A DNA stretch of 64,000 nt from Oleomonas cavernae (GCF_003590945.1 NZ_QYUK01000011.1:3008909-3072908), one strand, 5' to 3'; numbered from the stretch's first letter, positions 17,412 to 26,360 are shown. Notes: a model not told the origin generated them from the sequence alone. Numbers and translations: made by a program.

Positions 17412-18209
17412 TCAAGCCGCAGACAGACGATTCCGGCTGCTGCCTGCGCGCGGGTAAAGCAGGGCCAGCGGCCCGCACGGCCTGAACGGTGCCCAGTCGC
17501 CCTCCTTCTGGGCCAGCCGGTCGGCAATGGCAAAGAGGGCCGAGACATTGTGACCCAGGCCGCAATGGCTGCCGCGAACCCGAATATTCTCCCGGTTCGG
17601 GCCGGGCCGTTCCAGGCAGCCCTGCCAGGCGACGATCCCGTCCGACTTGGAGAAGATCGCCGTGCTGGGCACCCCGTCGACCGGGGCGAAGATGGTTTCG
17701 CTGTAGGCTTCGGCCACTTCGTCGACCGATTTGCCGGAAATTCGTTCGAACAATTGCCAGGCATTGGTCGAACGGGGGCTGGCCGCGATCGGGCTCCCCA
17801 GGGAGATCACCTGACGAACCAGTTGCGGCGCCTCGCGGGCGATTTCCCGGGCATAGACGCCCCCCAGGCTCCAGCCGATGATCGATACCTTGCGCCCGTG
17901 CTCGCGCACCATCTCCACCAGCCGCTCGCGCAAGCCATCCTCGACCCGCGGGTTGGGCCCCAGATTGCGCCCCAGGTCCCAGGCATAGGTCGGGTAGCCC
18001 CGATGGGTCAGGAAACGGCGCAGCAGCACGGTCGACAGGTCGGACGCCATGAACCCCGGGATGACCAGGACCGGATGGCCGTCGCCCCGGGGCGCCATCC
18101 GCAGCAACGGCAGGGCATTGATGGCCCCGAACAATTCCGGCAGCGCACGCAGTTCAGCCACGGCGAGGAGCAGCGACGGCGGCGGCGGCTCGTGTTCGAC
18201 GACACTCAT
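17412..18209 (-). CDS. alpha/beta hydrolase, copy A of a local paralogous pair
   Basis: A 265-residue alpha/beta-fold hydrolase. HPVLVIPGFMASD is the oxyanion strand, the nucleophile elbow is GWSLGG (IIGWSLGGVYAREIA), and a late His in SHCGLGHN completes the likely triad with Asp in SKSDGIVAWQ. It is clearly related along its length to the gene at 19036-19839 (shared RGDGHPVLV, RRFL..RGY, FNLGP/RNLGP, GGxYAREAA, WxxCLE). The ATG at 18209 was chosen over a TTG three codons upstream. The copies lie on either side of a glutathione peroxidase gene, and both have a TTGAC-N5-GTCAA site upstream. The substrate is unknown; esterase or lipase-like activity is likely. Confidence 0.87.
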   Translation of the reverse strand: MSVVEHEPPPPSLLLAVAELRALPELFGAINALPLLRMAPRGDGHPVLVIPGFMASDLSTVLLRRFLTHRGYPTYAWDLGRNLGPNPRVEDGLRERLVEMVREHGRKVSIIGWSLGGVYAREIAREAPQLVRQVISLGSPIAASPRSTNAWQLFERISGKSVDEVAEAYSETIFAPVDGVPSTAIFSKSDGIVAWQGCLERPGPNRENIRVRGSHCGLGHNVSALFAIADRLAQKEGDWAPFRPCGPLALLYPRAGSSRNRLSAA

Positions 18210-18287
18210 TCCGGGCAAATTCCTTCACCTTCAGCGGCGATCATCACGTAACCGATCACAGCGCCACCAAGGATAAGGCATGGCCGA

Positions 18288-18302
18288 TTGACAATTCGTC
18301 AA
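18288..18302. promoter_or_regulatory. TTGAC-N5-GTCAA operator-like palindrome, site 1
   Basis: TTGACAATTCGTCAA, a perfect five-base inverted repeat with a five-base spacer, lies about 80 bases upstream of hydrolase copy A and just downstream of the glutathione peroxidase stop. A near-identical site is at 18988-19002. The symmetric arms suggest a dimeric repressor such as a TetR-type protein; the regulator is not identifiable from sequence. Confidence 0.6.
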
Positions 18303-18322
18303 CGAGATTTAAGCGCGATGCC

Positions 18323-18900
18323 TTATTTTCCCGCCTCGGGCAACAGCTTCTCGATCGCCTTGACCAGGCTGGGCGACTGCGGCGAGGTGAACGAGGCCGC
18401 GGCTTCGACCAGATGCCCCTGGCCGTCGAACAGGTACTTGTGGAAGTTCCAGCGCGGCCGGGCGAAGGGGCGGACATCGGCGATCCACTTGAAGAACGGA
18501 TGGGCCTGCTCGCCCGTTACCGGCACCTTGGCGGCCAGCGGGAAGGTCACGCCGAAGTTGATCTCGCAGAATTCCGCGATCTCGTCCGATGTCCCCGGCT
18601 CCTGCCCGGCGAAATCGTTCGACGGCACGCCGACGATCGCCAGGCCCCGCCCGCCATAGGTCTCGAACAGGGCTTCCAGGCCCTTGTACTGGGGGTGAAG
18701 CCGCATTTCGACGCGGTATTGACCACCAGCAGCGGCCGGCCGGCGAATTGCGACAGCGGCAGATCGCCGCCCCGCAGTCCCTCGAAGCTGAACGCGTGGG
18801 CCGAGCCCTGCGGCGTCTTGCCCAAGGTGGCGTCGGCGGCCGCGGCGACCAGGCCGGTCAGCGGGTTGTCGGTGAACGCCTTGGCGATCTTCTCGAACAT
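18323..18900 (-). CDS. glutathione peroxidase family protein (frameshifted)
   Basis: A thiol peroxidase of the glutathione peroxidase family, 192 residues once repaired. It carries the active-site stretch VVNTASKCGFTPQYKGLEAL with peroxidatic Cys66 in place of selenocysteine, then VPSNDFAGQEPG and the WNFHKYLF block. The family tetrad Cys, Gln, Trp and Asn is thus largely visible. The frame breaks at the GGGGG run at 18691-18695 on the plus strand; one more base gives a continuous protein. A longer N-terminal segment than the minimal family (MFEKIAKAFTDNPLTGLVAAAAD) is present. It removes hydroperoxides in the cytoplasm. The gene lies between two paralogous hydrolases, with matching palindromes at both ends. 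Confidence 0.85.
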
Positions 18901-18987
18901 GGCGCCTTCTCTCCTTGACCATCGCCGCCAAGCGCAGCAATCGGCTTTAGCAATGCCTGAAGTTGTCGGCGCGGAAAAGCCGTCGCA

Positions 18988-19002
18988 TTGACATTCCGTC
19001 AA
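18988..19002. promoter_or_regulatory. TTGAC-N5-GTCAA operator-like palindrome, site 2
   Basis: TTGACATTCCGTCAA lies between the divergent glutathione peroxidase (start 18900) and hydrolase copy B (start 19036). It matches site 1 at 13 of 15 positions, including all ten arm bases. Its position allows control of both genes by one regulator. Confidence 0.62.
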
Positions 19003-19035
19003 GTATCGCGGCCAATGCGGCATTACGGACACGCC

Positions 19036-19839
19036 ATGGCAGATCGCATCTCCAACGCTTTTGGCTGGCTGCGCCGGTCGCTTCTACTGGCTGCGGAAAG
19101 CCGCGCAACCCTGGAACTGGCGGGACTTGCCGCCGGCTGGGCGCTGCTCGCGAACACGCCCCGGGGCGACGGCCATCCGGTGCTGGTGGTCCCCGAATTC
19201 CTGACCGGCGACGGCGCAACCTGGCCGCTGCGGCGCTTTCTCGCCGACCGGGGCTATGCCGTCTATGGCTGGGAACAGGGTTTCAACCTGGGCCCCCGGC
19301 CCGACGTGATGTCGGCCTTGCAGGCGCGAATCGGGCTGCTGGCCGATCTTCACGGCACCCGGGTCAGCCTGGTGGGCGTCAGCATCGGCGGGATCTATGC
19401 CCGCGAGGCCGCCAAGTCGCGGGCCGCGTCCGTGCGCACCGTGGTCACCTTAGGGTCGCCGACGCGGCCGGTCGCCGAAGACGCCCTGAGCGAGTCGGCC
19501 CCCAGCACCCTGGTCGAGGCCTTGCGCCTGGCCGTCGGCACCATGCGCGAGCGGATTTCCAAGGCCCCGCCGGTACCGACCACCGCCCTCTACAGCCGCA
19601 CCGACGGCCTGGTTTCCTGGCGCGCCTGCCTGGAGGCGGAAGGCCCGATGCACGAAAGCGTCGAGATCTTCTCGAGCCATCTGGGGATGGCGCACAATCC
19701 GCTGGCCCTGATGGTCATCGCCGACCGGCTGGCACAGGCCGAAGGCCTGTGGCGGCCTTATCGCCCCCGTGGCTTCGAGGCCCTGCTGGGCCCCGGCAGC
19801 GCACCGCCGCCCGCGGCCTCCAGCATCAGCCAGGGCTGA
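19036..19839 (+). CDS. alpha/beta hydrolase, copy B of a local paralogous pair
   Basis: A 267-residue alpha/beta hydrolase closely resembling the gene at 17412-18209. HPVLVVPEFLTGDGATWPLRRFLADRGYAVYGW is the first strand region. The elbow reads GVSIGG (LVGVSIGGIYAREAAKS) instead of GWSLGG, so the serine nucleophile is kept. The late histidine appears in SSHLGMAHNPLAL and the acid in YSRTDGLVSW. The ATG at 19036 begins MADRISNAFGWL; an upstream in-frame ATG at 18988 falls inside the palindromic site and is unlikely. The two copies are oriented away from each other. The duplication is probably old, since identity is moderate. The substrate is unknown. Confidence 0.87.
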   Translation: MADRISNAFGWLRRSLLLAAESRATLELAGLAAGWALLANTPRGDGHPVLVVPEFLTGDGATWPLRRFLADRGYAVYGWEQGFNLGPRPDVMSALQARIGLLADLHGTRVSLVGVSIGGIYAREAAKSRAASVRTVVTLGSPTRPVAEDALSESAPSTLVEALRLAVGTMRERISKAPPVPTTALYSRTDGLVSWRACLEAEGPMHESVEIFSSHLGMAHNPLALMVIADRLAQAEGLWRPYRPRGFEALLGPGSAPPPAASSISQG

Positions 19840-19842
19840 CGC

Positions 19843-20877
19843 TCAGGCGAGCGCCGGCACCGAGGATTCAAAGCCCGGCGTGCCGATATTGGCCGGCAGG
19901 CCCAGCAGATAGCTGCGCATCCGATCGCGGCACAGGTCGGTCGGGGCGATCAGGGTACGGCGGCGATCGGAGGGATCGGGGCGCTTCTGCAGCCAGCCGG
20001 TCGACACCAGTTCGTCGATCTTGCGCATGGCCGTGGTCGAGGGCAGCGTCGTCGCGTGGCAGGCGCTGGTGACCGAGACCACCCGGTGCAGCAGGGTCTG
20101 CTCGATCAGGTACAGCAGGATTTCCCAGTTGGCGTCGCCATCGACGCAACTGGGCAGGAGCTTGTCGCGGAAGCGGCGGGCCGCCTGCAGCGCCTTGATC
20201 CGGTGCAGCATCTCCCCTTCTTCGGGGATCTGGCCGGGCATGGTGCGGGGCGGATTGACCACTAGCCGCGGCATCGGCGTCGCCATCGGGGCCGGCTGGC
20301 CCCCACCCATCGGCCGCAGCGGCGGCGCTGTCATGCCGGGCAAGGTGACCGATTCGCGCGACAGCCGCCCGGCGGCGATCTCGATGGTCGAGGTCAGCTC
20401 CTTGGCCTTGGCCAGGGTTTCGGCGAGCTGGGCCGACAGGTCACGGTCGTTGCCCTTGGCATCGCGGCGCTGGTCCAGCGCCTCGGCGGCACGATAGATC
20501 GCTGCGACGAGCTGGTCGAGGTCGACCGGTTTCACCAGGAAGTCGAGGACGCCCAGCTTCAGGGCATTGATCGCCCGGTCGAGATCGGCAAAGGCCGAGA
20601 ACAGGATGGTTTCAAAAATGCGCGGCGCGCCGCCGAAATGGCGGAGTTCGCGGACCAGGTCGAGGCCGCTGAGCCCCGGCATCTGCATGTCGGTAACCAC
20701 CAGGAACGGTTCGGTCTCGGCCAGCATCCGGTCGAGCGCTTCGCTCGGTACCGAAAAGGCCTGGACCGTGAAGCCCTTAAGCTTGAGGAAATCGCCAACC
20801 TCTTCGACGATGGCCGCGTCGTCGTCAATGACATAGACAGGCGTCGTAAGCGTCGAGCGATTCATACTAGTCATCAT
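19843..20877 (-). CDS. response regulator with C-terminal winged-helix output domain
   Basis: A 344-residue two-component response regulator. Residues 15-130 form a receiver domain with the acidic pair (VIDDDAA), the phosphoryl-accepting Asp in VVTDMQMPG, a Thr/Ser position in ILFSAF and the conserved Lys in DFLVKPVD. A proline-rich linker (about 170-225) leads to a MarR-like winged helix (TAMRKIDELVSTGWLQKRPDPSDRRRTLIAPT) expected to bind DNA. The ATG at 20877 is chosen for GGAGAGG upstream; a GTG at 20898 overlaps that site. It diverges from a histidine kinase/receiver pair, its likely partners. The stop lies three bases from the convergent hydrolase B stop. Confidence 0.87.
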   Translation of the reverse strand: MMTSMNRSTLTTPVYVIDDDAAIVEEVGDFLKLKGFTVQAFSVPSEALDRMLAETEPFLVVTDMQMPGLSGLDLVRELRHFGGAPRIFETILFSAFADLDRAINALKLGVLDFLVKPVDLDQLVAAIYRAAEALDQRRDAKGNDRDLSAQLAETLAKAKELTSTIEIAAGRLSRESVTLPGMTAPPLRPMGGGQPAPMATPMPRLVVNPPRTMPGQIPEEGEMLHRIKALQAARRFRDKLLPSCVDGDANWEILLYLIEQTLLHRVVSVTSACHATTLPSTTAMRKIDELVSTGWLQKRPDPSDRRRTLIAPTDLCRDRMRSYLLGLPANIGTPGFESSVPALA

Positions 20878-21329
20878 GGGCGAACCCACCTCTCCCACAT
20901 TTGGGCGGACATGCCCCCTTTATGCCTGTTCATTAGATGAATGGAAGCGAATTCATCCAGAATTGGCAAGAAAGCTTCTGTGTGTGGCGCAATGGATCGG
21001 ACTTGGCCCACCCGACTCAATCGCCTCCCGATTTGGTCCCAAGATTATCCCTCGGAACGGTTGCAACAACTGAATTATGTGCTGTTACACCGCGCTGTTG
21101 CGGAGGAAATTTACGCCGTGTTCACTAAGTTTCCGTAAACTGGCTGCGCCGCAGGGCTCGGCAGGGAGACCCGGCGCCAGCCGGTTAGGGCAAGGAGGGG
21201 ACGGGTGAGCGGAATCGTCTTTGGCACGATGACGGCAGCCGGATTTGGCCGCTTCTCGGTGTATGGTAGCGTCTATATGGGGCGAGTTGGTATGGCTATG
21301 GTGCCGTCCGCCGCGACGGAGGGCTGAAC
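20878..21329. promoter_or_regulatory. divergent spacer of the two-component cluster
   Basis: A 452-bp gap between the winged-helix response regulator and the histidine kinase. It is less GC-rich than the flanking genes, especially 20920-21140. Three overlapping short frames here (about 65 codons each) use unlike codons and lack ribosome binding sites, so I do not call a gene. It should hold both divergent promoters. I see no certain motif. Confidence 0.4.
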
Positions 21330-23021
21330 ATGGCCAGTTTGGCCGAGGCTAGTCTGCGTCCTGAATTGCTTTCCCTCGCCGCGGATTTCATTTGGCGTTG
21401 CGGGCCGGATCTGCGCATCGAAGACGCGGCCCCGCTGGATGTCGCCTGTGACGAGGCCGTGATTCGCCTGCTACGCGGCGCAAGGCTCGATCGCCTGGCC
21501 CAGCGCACCCTCTATCCCGCCCAGGGCGAGGCCTTCGGCTCCCTGCTCGATCGCCAGGCACCCATTCGCGACATCGCCTTGAGCTTCGCCAACAAAGACG
21601 GCGGGGTCATCAACTTCACCCTCACGGGCGATGTCGACCACCGCGGCGACGGCGGATTCGACGGCTATTTCGGCGTCGGCAAGGTGTGGACCGGGCGGCC
21701 GTTCGACGAGCAGCACCGGGGTGAACTGGTCGAACTGCTGGAACGAGCGGAAGCCAATCGCGGCCGCGAGATGCGCCTGCGCGAAGAAGCCGACGTGCTC
21801 CTGGCCTCGTTGCGCGCCCTGATCCAGCCGGCGCCGCTGGCCGATAAATGCGCCGAGCTGTTCGGCCTGTTCGCCCGCCTGCTGCGCTTCGACGAGGCGC
21901 TGGTGGTGCGCCGCCGCACCCGCGACGAACTCAGCGCGGTGGTCGCCACCGATCCCCAACTGATGGGCATGCAGTGGCCGGTCGGCGACGTGATCAACGC
22001 GGCCCTGATGGGCGAGGCCCTGGTCGTGCAGGACCTGTCGGCGACGCGCGAATGGAACGACTTCCCCGAGGTCGTGCGCGCCCGCTTCCGCACCGCCCTG
22101 GTCGCCCCGCTGACCATCGGCAACGAGGCGGCGATGCTGGTGGCGCTGCACGGCACGCCCGGTCACTTCGAGCCGGGGCAACTGGCCCTGATGCAGCGCC
22201 TCAGCCTGATCGCCACCCAGGCCTTCGAGGTCGACGAGCAGAAGAACATCCTGATCAACACCGCCAAGCTCGCCACCCTGGGCGAGTTGATGACGGTGAT
22301 CGCCCACGAGATCAGCCAGCCCCTGTCGGTCATCGCCATGGCGGTGAAGAACGCCAAGCTGGCGCTGGAGGCCCTGAACGGCCGCAACGAAACCGTGGGG
22401 CCGGCCGAACACACGATCGTGATCAGCAAGCTGGACCGCATCCACGACCAAGCCCTGCGCGCGGGCGAGATCGTCAGCGCCATCCGCACCCTGGCGCACC
22501 CGGACCGGCGCACGGTCGGCCTGAAGCCGGTCTCGGCCGTCGAGATCATGGACAACATCCGCAACCTGACCGAAGGCAGCCTGCGCAACCGCGGCATCAA
22601 GTTGACCTGCGTGGCGCCCACCTACGGCCGTGCCCTGAAGGCCAACCCGGTCAGCCTGCAGCAGGTCTTCCTCAACCTGGTGGTCAATGCCCGCGACGCC
22701 ATCACCGAGGCCTGCCGCGTCCGCGGCGAGGCGACCCGCGGCGAGATTCGCCTGACCGTGCTGGACGACGGCATCTCCGACCGCATGGCGGTCGAGGTCG
22801 CTGACACCGGCGGCGGCATTCCCCAGGATGTCATGAACCGGATCTTCGACGCCTTCTTCACCTTGAAGGAAATCGGCCATGGCAGCGGTCTGGGCCTTGC
22901 CATTTGCCGCACCCTGATGACCGATATGGGCGGCACCATCAATGCGCGGAACGAACCGGCCGGCGCCGTGTTTCGACTTGAAATTCCGGTCTACCTCGAG
23001 GATTCGACGGCCACCCGATGA
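21330..23021 (+). CDS. PAS-GAF sensor histidine kinase
   Basis: A 563-residue soluble sensor kinase without membrane segments. The N-terminal 140 residues look PAS-like, and residues about 165-310 look GAF-like (LDKCAELFGLFARLLRFDEALVVRR and later LVAPLTIGNEAAMLVALHG). The HisKA phosphorylation site is in VIAHEISQPLSVIAMAV, and the catalytic domain shows the N box (FLNLVVNARDAI), G1 (VADTGGGIP) and G2 (GHGSGLGLAI). It senses a cytoplasmic signal, which cannot be named. Its stop overlaps the start of the next receiver gene (ATGA). It is divergent from a winged-helix response regulator, giving a three-gene phosphorelay candidate. Confidence 0.9.
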   Translation: MASLAEASLRPELLSLAADFIWRCGPDLRIEDAAPLDVACDEAVIRLLRGARLDRLAQRTLYPAQGEAFGSLLDRQAPIRDIALSFANKDGGVINFTLTGDVDHRGDGGFDGYFGVGKVWTGRPFDEQHRGELVELLERAEANRGREMRLREEADVLLASLRALIQPAPLADKCAELFGLFARLLRFDEALVVRRRTRDELSAVVATDPQLMGMQWPVGDVINAALMGEALVVQDLSATREWNDFPEVVRARFRTALVAPLTIGNEAAMLVALHGTPGHFEPGQLALMQRLSLIATQAFEVDEQKNILINTAKLATLGELMTVIAHEISQPLSVIAMAVKNAKLALEALNGRNETVGPAEHTIVISKLDRIHDQALRAGEIVSAIRTLAHPDRRTVGLKPVSAVEIMDNIRNLTEGSLRNRGIKLTCVAPTYGRALKANPVSLQQVFLNLVVNARDAITEACRVRGEATRGEIRLTVLDDGISDRMAVEVADTGGGIPQDVMNRIFDAFFTLKEIGHGSGLGLAICRTLMTDMGGTINARNEPAGAVFRLEIPVYLEDSTATR

Positions 23022-23425
23022 CCCCTGCCAGGGACAAGCCTGCGCCACCGATGCCCACGCTGCTGGTGGTCGACGACGACGACGCCCTGCGCATGGAACT
23101 GGCCGAGTTGTTCGAGCGAGTCGGCTACCACGTGTTGAGCGCGGCCGACGGCATCGAGGCCGTCGAGATCGCCCGTGAACAGGCACCGACCGTGGTCCTG
23201 ATGGACGTCGGCATGCCGCAATTAGACGGCATCGCCGCCGCCGAGATCATGACCTTGCTGCGCCACACCGAACAGGTGGTGCTGATGAGCGGCAACCCCG
23301 AACTGGTGACCGACGCAGCCGCCCGCCAGGGCCTGACCTCGATCGTCCTGACCAAGCCCCTGACCTTCGAGACCTGCCGGCGGGTCATCGACAGCCTGGC
23401 CCTGCCGCGCGGCAAGACCGGCTAG
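23018..23425 (+). CDS. single-domain response regulator
   Basis: A 135-residue stand-alone receiver with no output domain. The acidic pocket (VVDDDDAL), phospho-Asp in VVLMDVGMPQ, the Ser/Thr in VLMSGNPE and Lys in VLTKPLTF are all present, so it should be phosphorylatable. It overlaps the kinase gene by four bases, so the two are coupled. Its likely job is as a phosphate shuttle or sink between the kinase and the winged-helix regulator encoded divergently. Its stop is close to that of the convergent Tad operon. Confidence 0.9.
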   Translation: MTPARDKPAPPMPTLLVVDDDDALRMELAELFERVGYHVLSAADGIEAVEIAREQAPTVVLMDVGMPQLDGIAAAEIMTLLRHTEQVVLMSGNPELVTDAAARQGLTSIVLTKPLTFETCRRVIDSLALPRGKTG

Positions 23426-23429
23426 GCCT

Positions 23430-23777
23430 TCAGTTCCCGCCGCCGGTGAAGGCAGCACCTTCGCCGATGCCTTCGATCACCGGGCCGGCGCCGCCCTTGC
23501 CGATCGACGCGAGGTAGTTGTCGACCTGCTTCTGGGATTCGGCACCGCCGACGGTGGGCCGGCGCCCGGCCGAGGTGGCATTCTGCATTTGCAAGATGGC
23601 ACGGGTCCGTTCGCCCGGCGCAAGGCGCGGGACCGGCACGCCGTGGTCGTCCATCAGGGGGGTCGGCCCCTGCTGGGCCTGCGCCGGCAGGGCCGACGCC
23701 AGCACGGCAAGGCCCAGGGCCAGGGCACCCGCGGCCTGCCGCAGGGATCGATCACGCATCCGCATCTCGCCGTTCAT
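23430..23777 (-). CDS. small exported protein at the end of the Tad operon
   Basis: A 115-residue exported protein with signal peptide LRQAAGALALGLAVLASALPAQAQQ. The mature part is about 80 residues, rich in Gly and Gln, with no recognised catalytic motif (RAILQMQNATSAGRRPTVGGAESQKQVDNYLASIGKGG). It begins inside the end of tadD (ATGA overlap of four bases), so it is translated with the pilus genes. Small exported proteins of this kind, sometimes annotated DUF3613, occur at the same place in other Tad operons, but I assign that family only tentatively. It may be a periplasmic accessory to pilus assembly. Confidence 0.72.
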   Translation of the reverse strand: MNGEMRMRDRSLRQAAGALALGLAVLASALPAQAQQGPTPLMDDHGVPVPRLAPGERTRAILQMQNATSAGRRPTVGGAESQKQVDNYLASIGKGGAGPVIEGIGEGAAFTGGGN

Positions 23778-24478
23778 GGTTTCCAGCTCCGAGCAAAGGA
23801 AAGGGTCTTGTCGCGTTCCGCCGCGGGCATGGCGGCGATCACCGCCTGGGCCTCGCGCTCGTGGCCGCTGTTCAGGGCGGCGATCACGAAATTGGTCTTG
23901 ATCTGCTGGCTGTCCGGGCTCAACTGCGTTGCCCGCGCCAGCACGTCATAGGCTTTGGGGTATTGCTGCAGCTTCAGCAGGGCAAAGCCGTAGTTGTTGA
24001 GGATGCGCGTATCGGTGGGGGCGGCCTGCGCCGCGCGGGCGAACTGCGCCGAAGCGCCAGCCCAGTCGTTCACCTTGGCCCGCACCTGGCCCAGGCCGAA
24101 GGCCGCCGCCGGCTGAACCCGCCGCTTGTCGAGATCGACGTAGACCGCTTCGGCGGCATCGATCTGCCCGGTGCGCAACAAGGCGTCACCGCGCAGCGTC
24201 AATCCTTCGATATCGTTAGGATTACGCCCGAGATAGTCGTCGAGGAAGGCCAGCGCCGCCTGGGACTGGCCCTTGTCGTTCATGCCGCGGATCAGGGCGA
24301 GGAAGACCTGATCCTCCTGCCGGGTGGGCGGCATCGTCTGCTCGCCCGAGGCGGTGCGCGGGACCGCCGGCGGCGTCTGGCAGGCGGCCAGTGCCAGGGC
24401 GGCGCACAGGCCGGCGAGGGCCCGTCGCCGACGGCTGGGATGGCCGGCATTGCGCGGCATGATCGCTGTATCAACCAT
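23774..24478 (-). CDS. tadD: Tad pilus assembly lipoprotein TadD (TPR)
   Basis: A 234-residue lipoprotein with a basic N-terminus and lipobox ending LALAAC, followed by tetratricopeptide repeats (AALAFLDDYLGRNPNDIEGLTLRGDALLRTGQ, then FARAAQAAPTDTRILNNYGFALLKLQQYPKAYD). This matches TadD, the outer-membrane pilotin-like TPR protein of the Tad secretion system. Its start overlaps the end of tadC by eight bases and its stop overlaps the next gene. It probably supports secretin or pilus assembly at the periplasmic face. An unrelated TPR lipoprotein is unlikely given the operon. Confidence 0.87.
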   Translation of the reverse strand: MVDTAIMPRNAGHPSRRRRALAGLCAALALAACQTPPAVPRTASGEQTMPPTRQEDQVFLALIRGMNDKGQSQAALAFLDDYLGRNPNDIEGLTLRGDALLRTGQIDAAEAVYVDLDKRRVQPAAAFGLGQVRAKVNDWAGASAQFARAAQAAPTDTRILNNYGFALLKLQQYPKAYDVLARATQLSPDSQQIKTNFVIAALNSGHEREAQAVIAAMPAAERDKTLSFARSWKP

Positions 24479-25397
24479 GCAGGCTGCTAAAGCCTTCGAT
24501 CAGGCGCGACACCGCCGGACCGGCGATGATGATGATCAGCGGCGGCATCATGAACAACATCATGATGACCGTGAGCTGGGTCATGCGCTTGCCGATGGTG
24601 GTACGCGCAGCGTTCATGCGCCGCTCGATCATGGTCTCGGAGAAGACCTTCAGTGCGGCCGTCAGTTCGGTACCGTGGGTCATGGACTGGATCAGCAGGG
24701 CGGCCAGTTCGCGCCCCTCGTCGACCGCCAGGCGCGCACCCCACCGCTGCAGCGAAATCTCGTAGCCCTTGCCCTGGTCGATGTCGATGACGAGGCGCTC
24801 GATCGATTCCTTCAGCGTGTCGAGGCCGTCGGCTTCCTCGTGGCCCAGGTGACGAAAGGCCTGCTCGATCGAGGCACCCGACCGGACCAGCAGCAACAGC
24901 ATGTCGATCAGGAACGGCAATTCCTTCTCGACCCGCAGCCGCCGGGCGTTCGCCAGGGTGGACAGATAGTAGCGTGGTACCAGATAGCCGATGGCAAAGC
25001 CGGCCAGCGCCGACAGCAGCGCGATGCGCGGGGTATAGAAGGCATATCCCACGGCGAGCCCGGCGAGCATCAGGACGACGCCGGCAACGAGCCGCAGGCC
25101 CGCCAGCCAATAGGGTGCATTGGCATCGTAACGCCCGATCGAGCGCATCATCTGCTCGAACTCGGCGATCGTCGACTGGCTCCGGGTGGTGGCCCGGCCG
25201 ATGGCCTCGAGCACCCCGCCCTCGGGGCTTTGCTCCTCGTCCAGCAGGGCATCGTGGCGGCCGAACTCGCCCAGGCGATGGCTCAGGCGCCGTCCCTCGC
25301 CCAGGCGCCGGGTCTCTTCAAGCAGGATCTGTCCGCCGACGAACATCAGCAGCAGGGCGCCGACGACGACCAGGGCGGCAGGAATGACGTAGGACAT
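24471..25397 (-). CDS. tadC: Tad pilus inner-membrane platform protein TadC
   Basis: A 308-residue type II secretion F-domain membrane protein. An N-terminal membrane segment (VIPAALVVVGALLLMFVGG) is followed by a pair around residues 100-145, the GspF domain (LPFLIDMLLLLVRSGASIEQAFRHLG, then GRELAALLIQSMTHGTELTAAL) and a C-terminal membrane helix (LTVIMMLFMMPPLIIIIAGPAV). It pairs with TadB to form the inner-membrane platform that couples CpaF ATPase action to pilin extraction. It lies 15 bases after tadB. An eight-base overlap with tadD supports one transcript. Confidence 0.92.
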   Translation of the reverse strand: MSYVIPAALVVVGALLLMFVGGQILLEETRRLGEGRRLSHRLGEFGRHDALLDEEQSPEGGVLEAIGRATTRSQSTIAEFEQMMRSIGRYDANAPYWLAGLRLVAGVVLMLAGLAVGYAFYTPRIALLSALAGFAIGYLVPRYYLSTLANARRLRVEKELPFLIDMLLLLVRSGASIEQAFRHLGHEEADGLDTLKESIERLVIDIDQGKGYEISLQRWGARLAVDEGRELAALLIQSMTHGTELTAALKVFSETMIERRMNAARTTIGKRMTQLTVIMMLFMMPPLIIIIAGPAVSRLIEGFSSLHG

Positions 25398-25412
25398 GAC
25401 CGCGCTCCCCGC

Positions 25413-26335
25413 TCAGTACTCGATGCGCATCATGCGGCGCATGATCAGAATGCCGGCCGCCTCGAGCCCGATGGCGGTTGCCAGCATGCCCTGCCCTTTT
25501 TCGGCGAAATAGTCGAGATAGCCCGGATTCATCACCAGGATCGCCACCGCGACCAAGGGGGAATGGCGACCATGACCACGGCCGTGGTACGCAGTTCCGA
25601 CGACATCGCCTTGAACTCGTTGCGGGCGCGGATGCGGTCACGCAGCACGCGGGTGAGATGCTCCAGGATCTGCCCCAGATTGCCGCCATAGCGCAGATTG
25701 GTCCGCACCACGAGCGCCAGCATGGCCAGTTCCGCCACCGCCAGCCGTTGCGCCTGGACGCGCAAGGCATCGGGCAGCGGCACGCCGATCTTCAGGCGCA
25801 AGGCGACAGGATCGAGGTAGCAGCGGGCCGCGTCGCCGGAATAGACCAGCGCCTTGTCGAAGGCCTGGGCCTGGCTGTTGCCGGTGGAAATCAACTGCCG
25901 CAGCCGCTCCAGGAAATTCGGCAGTTCCTCCAGGAAGGCACCGACCTGGCGTTCGGCGGCATTGTCCAGGATCTGAAAGGCCACGAACAGGGCAAAGGCG
26001 GTGATCACCAGGCCGAAGATCGCACCCAGCAGCCAGATGCCCAGGACCGCGATGACGAAGATGACGGTGATGAAGCCGATCAGCCGCGGCGGCGTTACCG
26101 TCCAGTTGGCCTGCATCAGGCGCCGCGTGATGCCCGACGACGACATCATGAATCGCCCCATCAGCCGTTCCGTCTCGGGCAGGTCTTCCTCCTCGCCCGA
26201 GGTGACGCCGGTGGCGCGTCCCAATTCGGCCATGCGGCGGCGGAATTTGACGTCGGCCCGGCGGTCCAGCACATATTCGTCGATGAAGAAGCCGGCCGCG
26301 ACGGCGACGAGCAGGGCCAGGCCGATCCAGATCAT
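25413..26335 (-). CDS. tadB: Tad pilus inner-membrane platform protein TadB (frameshifted)
   Basis: A GspF-like platform protein, 307 residues when repaired. It starts MIWIGLALLVAVAAGFFIDEYVLDRR, with two central membrane helices (LIGFITVIFVIAVLGIWLLG and FGLVITAFALFVAFQI). The F domain is LPNFLERLRQLISTGNSQAQAFDKAL and then VVRTNLRYGGNLGQILEHLTRVLRDR. The frame breaks at the GGGGG run at 25557-25561; one more base continues as VAILVMNPGYLDYF and ends RRMMRIEY at 25413. The ATG at 26335 is favoured over an upstream frame that overlaps cpaF. It forms the platform with TadC. The break is probably a base-calling loss, as all its neighbours in the operon are intact or also one base short. Confidence 0.88.
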
Positions 26336-26360
26336 GATGCCCTCCGCCTCAGCGCTGCCA

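Noticed and set aside
18323-18900. Glutathione peroxidase as a selenoprotein with in-frame UGA
   Set aside because: The active site reads as Cys after repair of the nearby single-base loss, and the break is a frame change and not a UGA codon.
20876-21138. Three overlapping plus-strand frames of about 65 codons
   Set aside because: They overlap each other in three phases with no ribosome binding site; a spacer is more likely.
23018-23425. Receiver and winged-helix regulator of the divergent operon as one fused gene
   Set aside because: They lie on opposite strands with separate stops and starts.
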